DNA of 64,000 bases, from positions 13,788,651 through 13,852,650 of the forward strand of contig OX387603.1 of NCBI GenBank assembly GCA_947568835.1, read 5' to 3'. The notes beneath the pieces were generated by a model. The model did no database searches. It was not told the origin of the DNA and saw only the letters and a program-made list of their open reading frames with translations. Shown one piece after another: positions 62,001 through 64,000 of the stretch. This stretch comes from Protonemura montana. Taxonomy: Eukaryota > Arthropoda > Insecta > Plecoptera > Nemouridae. Numbering within the stretch: the stretch's first letter is position 1; every line of letters begins with the position of its first letter. The position numbers were made by a program, and so were the translations under genes.

Positions 62001-64000
62001 GCAAGAAACCATAATAGCTTTTTTATGGAGGACTTGGCTATTATGGTCATAAAAACAACGTGTTTTTGGTTGTTTTTTAGACTCGTGTCTTCTATATCTA
62101 ACTGTTGAGAGGTCGGGAAAAATTCACAAGTTAACAGTTCGACTTCATAAGTAGCATTCAAAATCCAGTCGTAAATTAAGTATTCTGATATTTTTTCTGT
62201 TAATGTCTTCAGTGGGCAGTAAATAAGCCCGGTTCTTTCTAATTTAAATTGCTAACACTTGCAACTGGTGGGACATTTTATTTTTATCAACGCTACTACT
62301 ACCTCAAAAATCCATACCTAATCAGGGAATTTGGGAGTCAAACTCAACAAATACTTTAAAATCCTTTCAAAACTGTCTTTTCTATTGACCACAGATGGTA
62401 AGCGCAACACTTGCCATTTGTGGCGACCCTGATGACCCCAGTTTTATTAGGATTTTTGAGAGAGTAGTAATGTTCACAATAACAGAAAAACGTTATTTCT
62501 GCTTACTAACCACCTTTTCCTCTGCAGTGGACATGCTTGGCCTACCGGCGGCACTGGACTCATTTGACTCGCACGGGTTGCGAGCGCAGAACGACAAGCT
62601 GATCGACGTGGTGGACATGGTGACGGTGCTATCGTCGCTGTACGACCTCATCACCACCGAGAACCCCGGCGGACTTGTCAATGTTCCGCTGTCGCTCGAC
62701 CTAGCCGTCAACTGGCTGCTCAACGTCTATGACAGCCAACGCACGGGACAGATCCGCGTGCTTTCATTTAAGGTCGGCCTTGTGCTGCTCTGCAAAGGCC
62801 ACCTCGAGGAGAAGTATCGGTGTAAGTGTTTTACAACTTGTTGGCACTTTTTTCTTTGGGATAACTGTTTTCTAGTTTTAATTAACTGCTAGGTTGAGAA
62901 TTACTGACATTATAGACAGCTGTTTTATTCCTATTTCATATTCAGCAACTTTCTAGAAAGATTGTGAATAAATAAAATATCTTCGACCAGTGTTTAGCCA
63001 TTGTGAGATATTTCCCAGGGTTAACGAAGAGTTATTTTAAGTCTTATCTAGCTTAACCATCCAAAAACCAAACCAAAACCAAACCAAAAGCACATCATGA
63101 CCTATGATTAACCTGATTGACCTGTCAATTACTACTGAGATCACTATTGTGAAAAGATTAAATAAAGAGGTTGCATTTTCTCTTACCCGCAGACTTATTC
63201 CGGCTGATTGCGGATCCGAACCGCCTGGTAGACCAGCGGAAGCTGGGGCTCCTGCTTCATGACTGCATCCAAGTTCCACGGCAGTTGGGGGAGGTGGCGG
63301 CGTTTGGTGGCTCAAATATCGAGCCATCAGTGCGCAGCTGCTTCGAGAAGGCTGGCAAAGAGCGCACCGAGATCGAGGCCATACATTTCCTCAACTGGCT
63401 GCAGCAAGAGCCGCAGAGCATGGTTTGGCTGCCTGTACTGCACCGGCTGTCAGCTGCCGAGACTGCCAAGCACCAGGCCAAGTGCAACATCTGCAAGGAG
63501 TATCCAATTGTCGGCTTCAGGTGCGTGGTTTTGAGAATTTCATTGCTTGTTTACCGCTTTTATGAAACTTTCTCATAAAGTATTGGCTAAATCCTCAGAA
63601 CATTTTTTTTTGGGTGGGTGGCTGCATCCACCAAATCCCTTATTTCTTCGACCGCCCTTTACCATAGTCGTTTTTTTTTTTTACAAAATCACACCCAAAA
63701 AACCAAAATGCCAACATAAATATCAACAGCCACCACTGCCATTGACAATTTGTTGTTTTGAAACAAGTTTTATTGTGATTTTTTTTCAGGTACCGATGTT
63801 TGAAATGCTTCAATTTTGACATGTGTCAAAACTGTTTCTTCTCTGGCCGCAAAGCAAAGAATCACAAGCTTACACATCCTATGCAAGAGTACTGTACAGC
63901 TGTAAGTAGCCATAAAGTAAATAAGCTTGTCAAACGCGTTGATAGAACACCTCTTCAATGACTTGCGCCATTTTTCGACAGACCACGTCGGGCGAAGATG
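14299..64000 (+). CDS. Dys: Dystrophin (Dys), short isoform, 13 exons read, 3' end outside window
   Basis: Joined exons: 14299-17073, 54925-55097, 59505-59649, 59954-60077, 60499-60665, 60751-60879, 60971-61101, 61179-61334, 61704-61840, 62528-62821, 63193-63520, 63790-63901, 63982-64000. Every intron starts GT and ends AG, and all phases match, giving about 1563 codons without a stop. Domain order is a unique disordered N-terminus (1-880), spectrin-like repeats (about 890-1245), WW (about 1252-1279), EF-hand region (about 1290-1490) and ZZ finger (about 1508-1555). This is the dystrophin C-terminal layout. Known role of the family: a cytoplasmic scaffold that binds beta-dystroglycan through WW-EF-ZZ and connects membrane adhesion to the cytoskeleton. 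Longer isoforms with CH domains would need exons to the left of the window. Utrophin is excluded because insects carry a single dystrophin/utrophin-type gene (family knowledge). Joining the first exon to 54925 is inferred from phase and sequence fit. Confidence 0.93.
14992..15072 (+). repeat. Gln-rich tract encoded by CAG/CAA
   Basis: Residues 232-258 of the large exon are mostly Gln with interspersed Leu, His and Phe. Codons mix CAG and CAA, so this is not a pure slippage-prone run. Such tracts are common in insect disordered regions and transcription-linked proteins; no specific function is implied. Confidence 0.9.
15079..16533 (+). repeat. Degenerate peptide repeat [11 protein letters not shown] with interleaved Y-W motif
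   Basis: Within the large exon the consensus [R/K]RP-N/H-S-V/I-A-x-TPV recurs at residues 261, 294, 352, 379, 397, 420, 452, 471, 492, 519 (partial), 643, 670, 724 and 734. The clearest copies are 379-389, 471-481 and 643-652. A Tyr-x-x-Trp-Asp/Glu/Gly motif alternates with it (YTLWG 332, YNAWD 365, YNIWD 405, YDIWE 504, YAW 660). From 538 to 626 a variant form, SPxxQLxGRIPKSxS, occurs three times. Copies differ by synonymous and non-synonymous changes, so the array is old and kept at protein level. R-x-x-S and T-P fit basophilic and proline-directed kinase sites; this is an inference. Confidence 0.8.
19041..19286 (-). repeat. Dispersed repeat family R1, copy 1
   Basis: The reverse complement of this stretch matches 35515-35760 and 58935-59200. 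Shared blocks include CCTCCATTTTTGTCGGTAAA (19199-19218, opposite orientation in the plus copies) and ATCTGCGAGAAA (19130-19141). No coding capacity. It is probably a non-autonomous element; class unknown. Confidence 0.75.
20259..20284 (+). repeat. tRNA-like SINE fragment (B-box region)
   Basis: GTCCCGGGTTCA followed by GTCGTTCC is shared almost exactly with 34278-34304. The GGTTC core is a pol III B-box. This is probably a remnant of a tRNA-derived SINE whose 5' half is poorly preserved here. Confidence 0.4.
20803..21165. repeat. Diverged tandem duplication, about 230-bp unit
   Basis: Segment 20829-20930 (AAATCTCTGAACT ... GATAAAAAATTCC) aligns with 21057-21165 (AAATCTCCGAACT ... TCATCAAAACTCC), sharing GCTAC(T/G)TTTTTTAAAAC- and TCAAG(G/A)TTTAC-like blocks. 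The left unit starts with a sequence reading ACCGATTTGGATGAAATTT. This is likely an old transposable element with internal repetition. Confidence 0.55.
20979..21025 (+). repeat. Dispersed repeat R3, copy 1
   Basis: 47 bases match 22965-23011 at about 39 positions without a gap, including GCACTGTTTTGAC and CCCTGTGGTACTGG. Confidence 0.7.
22965..23011 (+). repeat. Dispersed repeat R3, copy 2
   Basis: Second copy of the 47-base sequence at 20979, same orientation, about 2 kb downstream. Confidence 0.7.
25051..25076. repeat. (GGT)n microsatellite
   Basis: Run of GTG/GGT triplets in non-coding DNA. Confidence 0.9.
26031..27241 (+). pseudogene. Dead LINE (non-LTR retrotransposon) reverse transcriptase, 5'-truncated
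   Basis: Three frames together show a reverse transcriptase. [11 protein letters not shown] at about 26164-26196 is the first catalytic-Asp motif. [11 protein letters not shown] at about 26329 is the conserved block before the active site. LLFADDAS at about 26421 holds the FADD active-site box. [12 protein letters not shown] and GLIIWGSSK near 26730-26840 belong to the C-terminal region, and the last frame ends at 27241. Stops (for example at 26298 and 26354) and frame changes break it, and the endonuclease and 5' end are missing. It resembles Jockey/CR1-like insect elements. It is inserted sense to Dys inside the intron and is not functional. Confidence 0.85.
27349..27381 (+). repeat. (AAAC)n tail of the dead LINE
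   Basis: AAAC tandem units follow an AT-rich 3' UTR about 100 bases after the LINE reading frame ends. This is the simple-repeat 3' tail typical of some non-LTR elements. Confidence 0.75.
28508..28519 (+). repeat. Distant copy of the GGCTCCTCCACT motif
   Basis: Matches the copies at 4129 and 4278, including the upstream GAAACC. Same orientation, 24 kb away. Confidence 0.5.
33811..33852 (+). repeat. tRNA-like SINE head with A-box
   Basis: GTGGCGCAGCGGTAGAGG fits the pol III A-box (TRGYNNARNGG). It is followed by a perfect 8-bp stem, GGCGCGTT / AACGCGCC, around the loop CACCT. The TTCACCTAACGCG string resembles the anticodon region of tRNA-Val. No matching T-arm or acceptor stem follows directly, so this is not an intact tRNA gene. 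A T-arm-like piece lies 425 bases downstream. Confidence 0.4.
34278..34304 (+). repeat. tRNA-like SINE fragment (B-box region)
   Basis: GTCCCGGGTTCATATTCCGG is a T-arm-like B-box. It and the following GTCGTTCC match 20259-20284. It may be the 3' half of the SINE head at 33811, separated by an insertion, or an independent copy. Confidence 0.4.
35515..35897 (+). repeat. Dispersed repeat family R1, copy 2
   Basis: Aligns over nearly its full length with 58935-59324. Shared blocks include CTATCTTCGCGAAAAAT, ACAAAAATGGAGGAT, TTTCTCGCAGA, CATCGGGTGGCA and a tail CTCTGACTA(C/T)AC ... AAACTCAATG. No coding capacity. Confidence 0.85.
37070..37176 (+). promoter_or_regulatory. Candidate ratchet (recursive) splice site with downstream mini-exon
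   Basis: A pyrimidine tract (37072-37088) leads to TTGCAG|GTAAGCC, with AG at 37090-37091 joined directly to a donor-like GTAAG at 37092. A second donor, GGG|GTAAGT, follows at 37169/37170. The stretch between, 37092-37169, is 78 bases (26 codons) and open in phase 0, the phase of the flanking Dys exons. The site sits 20.0 kb from the upstream donor and 17.8 kb from the downstream acceptor, about mid-intron, where recursive sites are expected. It would either be consumed as a zero-length exon or yield a 26-residue insert (VSRVSYYP ... PETMG) before the spectrin repeat. Confidence 0.6.
46374..46392 (+). repeat. Possible SINE B-box remnant
   Basis: CACGGGGGTTGAACCCAGC resembles a T-arm, with a short stem around a GTTGAA-type loop. 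Isolated and weak. Confidence 0.2.
47700..47960 (-). repeat. Dispersed repeat family R1, copy 3, with inverted tail
   Basis: 47700-47930 is the reverse complement of the R1 core (CCATTTTTGTCGGTATAGTA and ATGCGAGTAATCTGC blocks). It is followed at 47934-47960 by CTCTGACTAAACCTG ... AAACTCAATG in plus orientation, the same strand as the tail of the plus copies. Core and tail are therefore in opposite relative orientation here. Confidence 0.75.
49620..49637. repeat. Poly-C tract, 18 bases
   Basis: Uninterrupted run of 18 C. A 10-base G run lies shortly before at 49402-49411. Confidence 0.9.
50319..50346. repeat. (CA)n microsatellite
   Basis: Interrupted CA dinucleotide run. Confidence 0.85.
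51458..51790 (+). repeat. Dispersed repeat family R2, copy 1
   Basis: Aligns along its length with 57032-57367 in the same orientation. Shared blocks include AAGGACT, CCAGCATTGC, GGCACGACAAA and CGGAAAA with CTCTC-CTGAAC at the end. Diverged and non-coding. Confidence 0.8.
52045..52061 (+). repeat. Possible SINE B-box remnant
   Basis: GGTCCCGAGTTCGAACC is a near-exact pol III B-box. No complete tRNA fold is visible around it. Confidence 0.3.
54925..55097 (+). CDS. Dys: Dys exon 2 of the short isoform: spectrin-like repeat
   Basis: The acceptor is TGTTCCAG|GAC and the donor ATTAG|GTGAGC, entering in phase 0 and leaving in phase 2. It encodes residues 926-983, [20 protein letters not shown] through KAKSMAIR, with the heptad pattern of a spectrin repeat. 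The same segment is readily recognised in vertebrate dystrophin as the start of one of the last rod repeats (DLQ.EIEAH.D and LLQ.RLD.MN..W). This is the first exon after the 37.9 kb intron. Longer isoforms should use it too, joined to upstream rod exons lying outside the window. Confidence 0.93.
56851..56864. repeat. Perfect 14-base palindrome GGCGTCGCGACGCC
   Basis: This is the longest perfect example of a CG-rich palindrome whose core, CGTCGCGACG, also occurs at 9010-9019, 16778-16787 (inside the coding exon) and 45986-45995. A one-base variant lies at 58463-58476. Confidence 0.7.
57032..57367 (+). repeat. Dispersed repeat family R2, copy 2
   Basis: Second copy of the 51458-51790 repeat, same orientation, with moderate divergence and small indels. 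Confidence 0.8.
57868..58170 (-). pseudogene. Antisense open frame, possible BTB-like fragment
   Basis: On the minus strand a frame without an ATG near its start stays open for about 100 codons, bounded upstream by a stop. It reads [20 protein letters not shown], then a part containing [19 protein letters not shown] and [15 protein letters not shown]. The LAVAAKLQL stretch and the [20 protein letters not shown] stretch remind me of the end and the start of BTB domains, but in swapped order. It could be a decayed gene or transposon fragment, or chance. It has no splice context and lies antisense in a Dys intron. Low confidence. Confidence 0.25.
58935..59324 (+). repeat. Dispersed repeat family R1, copy 4
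   Basis: Aligns with 35515-35897 over the full length, same orientation. It ends about 180 bases before the acceptor of the next Dys exon. Confidence 0.85.
59505..59649 (+). CDS. Dys: Dys exon 3: spectrin-like repeat
   Basis: Acceptor TGTTTCAG|GAAC and donor CAACAG|GTAAAA; enters in phase 2 and leaves in phase 0. Residues 983-1031 contain [34 protein letters not shown] and a conserved Trp at the repeat core. Vertebrate dystrophin has the same LSLQELL.W and APIGGD..AVQKQ layout. Followed by a 304-base intron that holds nothing recognisable. Confidence 0.95.
59954..60077 (+). CDS. Dys: Dys exon 4: end of spectrin repeat and acidic linker
   Basis: Acceptor TTGCTTAG|GAC and donor GAAG|GTACGT; phase 0 in, phase 1 out. 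Residues 1032-1072 begin [20 protein letters not shown], as in other dystrophins (HRAFKRELK.KEPV). They end in an insect-type acidic linker, [11 protein letters not shown], where vertebrates have a Pro/Glu-rich segment. The Ser and Asp cluster could be a casein kinase 2 target (inference). The 421-base intron that follows shows nothing recognisable. Confidence 0.95.
60499..60665 (+). CDS. Dys: Dys exon 5: start of last spectrin repeat
   Basis: Acceptor TTCTTGCAG|CC and donor GTG|GTGAGC; phase 1 in, phase 0 out. Residues 1073-1128 include [20 protein letters not shown] and [20 protein letters not shown], with the conserved Trp pair of the last rod repeat. The intron to the next exon is only 85 bases. 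Confidence 0.95.
60751..60879 (+). CDS. Dys: Dys exon 6: last spectrin repeat, middle
   Basis: Acceptor GTCATTTCAG|AAA and donor CTTCAG|GTAATT; phase 0 at both ends. Residues 1129-1171 read [20 protein letters not shown] through [10 protein letters not shown]. The KGSW motif is shared with vertebrate dystrophin (IKGSWQPVGD). The intron that follows is 91 bases. Reading straight through it gives a spurious longer open frame. Confidence 0.95.
60971..61101 (+). CDS. Dys: Dys exon 7: last spectrin repeat, end
   Basis: Acceptor GGTCCTTAG|AAG and donor TACGAG|GTAACA; phase 0 in, phase 2 out. The right frame is fixed by RLEDLNTR at the end, the dystrophin signature just before the WW region. Residues 1172-1214 read [20 protein letters not shown], then a second half ending LNRLEDLNT. 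The continuous open frame through the neighbouring introns uses another frame here and is not the real product. The following intron is 77 bases. Confidence 0.93.
61179..61334 (+). CDS. Dys: Dys exon 8: linker and first half of WW domain
   Basis: Acceptor GTTTTTTCAG|ATGG and donor ATCAA|GTGAGT; phase 2 at both ends. Residues 1215-1267 contain [15 protein letters not shown] and then the WW start, [16 protein letters not shown], with W1253 and Y1264-Y1265, which shape the proline-peptide pocket. The WW domain binds the PPxY tail of beta-dystroglycan (family knowledge). The linker keeps the vertebrate-like [14 protein letters not shown] form. The 369-base intron after it shows nothing recognisable. 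Confidence 0.97.
61704..61840 (+). CDS. Dys: Dys exon 9: second half of WW, start of EF-hand region
   Basis: Acceptor CTATTGCAG|TCAC and donor TGTGTT|GTGAGT; phase 2 in, phase 1 out. Residues 1267-1312 read [14 protein letters not shown], with the second WW tryptophan W1275, then [20 protein letters not shown] and [11 protein letters not shown]. The last part opens the first EF-hand-like helical region. The 687-base intron that follows holds nothing recognised. Confidence 0.97.
62528..62821 (+). CDS. Dys: Dys exon 10: EF-hand region 1
   Basis: Acceptor CCTCTGCAG|TGG and donor CGGT|GTAAGT; phase 1 at both ends. Residues 1313-1410 contain [40 protein letters not shown] and [20 protein letters not shown]. 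The last is close to identical in flies. Dystrophin EF-hands are degenerate and structural: they brace the WW domain for dystroglycan binding and probably do not bind calcium. The 371-base intron after it contains a CCAAAA-type low-complexity stretch (63058-63089). Confidence 0.97.
63193..63520 (+). CDS. Dys: Dys exon 11: EF-hand region 2 and first half of ZZ
   Basis: Acceptor TTACCCGCAG|AC and donor CTTCAG|GTGCGT; phase 1 in, phase 2 out. Residues 1411-1520 include [54 protein letters not shown] and the first ZZ cysteine pair in CNICKEY (C1508, C1511). It is slightly shorter than the fly protein in the loop after RSCF. The 269-base intron that follows is unremarkable. Confidence 0.97.
63790..63901 (+). 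CDS. Dys: Dys exon 12: ZZ zinc finger
   Basis: Acceptor TTTTTTCAG|GTAC and donor ACAGCT|GTAAGT; phase 2 in, phase 0 out. Residues 1520-1557 complete the ZZ finger with C1523, C1526, C1532, C1535, H1545 and H1549, so all zinc ligands are present. [20 protein letters not shown] matches the insect form closely. ZZ strengthens binding to beta-dystroglycan. The intron to the next exon is 80 bases. Confidence 0.97.
63982..64000 (+). CDS. Dys: Dys exon 13, start only
   Basis: After the acceptor TTCGACAG the bases read TTSGED in phase 0, matching the conserved TTSGEDVRDF that follows the ZZ finger in dystrophins. The window ends inside this exon. The coiled-coil syntrophin/dystrobrevin-binding end must lie beyond. 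Confidence 0.9.

Larger units (their letters stand above)
59650..63981 (+). other. Short introns of the Dys 3' region
   Basis: Ten introns of 304, 421, 85, 91, 77, 369, 687, 371, 269 and 80 bases separate the exons from 59505 onward. All are GT-AG. Apart from T-rich acceptor tracts and the CCAAAA-type stretch at 63058-63089 I see nothing in them. The change from a 38 kb intron to introns below 100 bases within one gene is marked. Confidence 0.9.

Noticed and set aside
1..64000. CRISPR arrays, operons, ribosome binding sites or other bacterial features
   Set aside because: The sequence is eukaryotic, with spliced exons; no regular spaced repeats or operon-like gene order are present.

Overview
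The window is animal nuclear DNA, most likely from an insect with large introns. One gene is clearly readable: dystrophin (Dys), on the plus strand. Its exons encode spectrin-type coiled coil, a WW domain, the dystrophin EF-hand region and a ZZ zinc finger. Several stretches read as insect-type dystrophin, for example [20 protein letters not shown] in the EF-hand region. The species cannot be named from sequence alone. The gene runs off the right edge inside the exon after the ZZ finger.

Layout. Positions 1-14298 are AT-rich non-coding DNA with simple repeats. They are probably intron or 5' flank, depending on whether longer dystrophin transcripts start left of the window. Positions 14299-17073 are one large GC-rich exon of 925 codons. 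It encodes a disordered, Gln-, Ser- and Pro-rich N-terminus with a striking degenerate repeat. It ends in phase 0 at a GT donor, and a helical C-terminal stretch leads into the spectrin-like repeat of the next exon. I read it as the alternative first exon of a short dystrophin isoform, comparable in position to the neural-type short isoforms of flies. Positions 17074-54924 are a 37.9 kb intron holding a dead LINE, tRNA-like SINE pieces, several dispersed repeat families and a near-perfect ratchet (recursive) splice site at 37091/37092. Positions 54925-64000 hold twelve further exons. All splice phases agree, and the reading frame stays open throughout.

How it works together. Dystrophin links cortical actin to the dystroglycan complex. 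The WW, EF-hand and ZZ modules bind the cytoplasmic tail of beta-dystroglycan. The isoform starting at 14299 lacks the actin-binding calponin-homology domains and most of the rod, and carries a unique tail instead.

The main observations for a second look are: (1) the repeated basic-Ser / Thr-Pro motif alternating with a Tyr-Trp motif in the large exon; (2) two AG|GTAAGCC juxtaposed splice sites at 11682 and 37091, each followed by an open, frame-keeping mini-exon and a good donor; (3) a four-copy dispersed repeat, with one copy carrying an inverted tail; (4) recurrent CGTCGCGACG palindromes.
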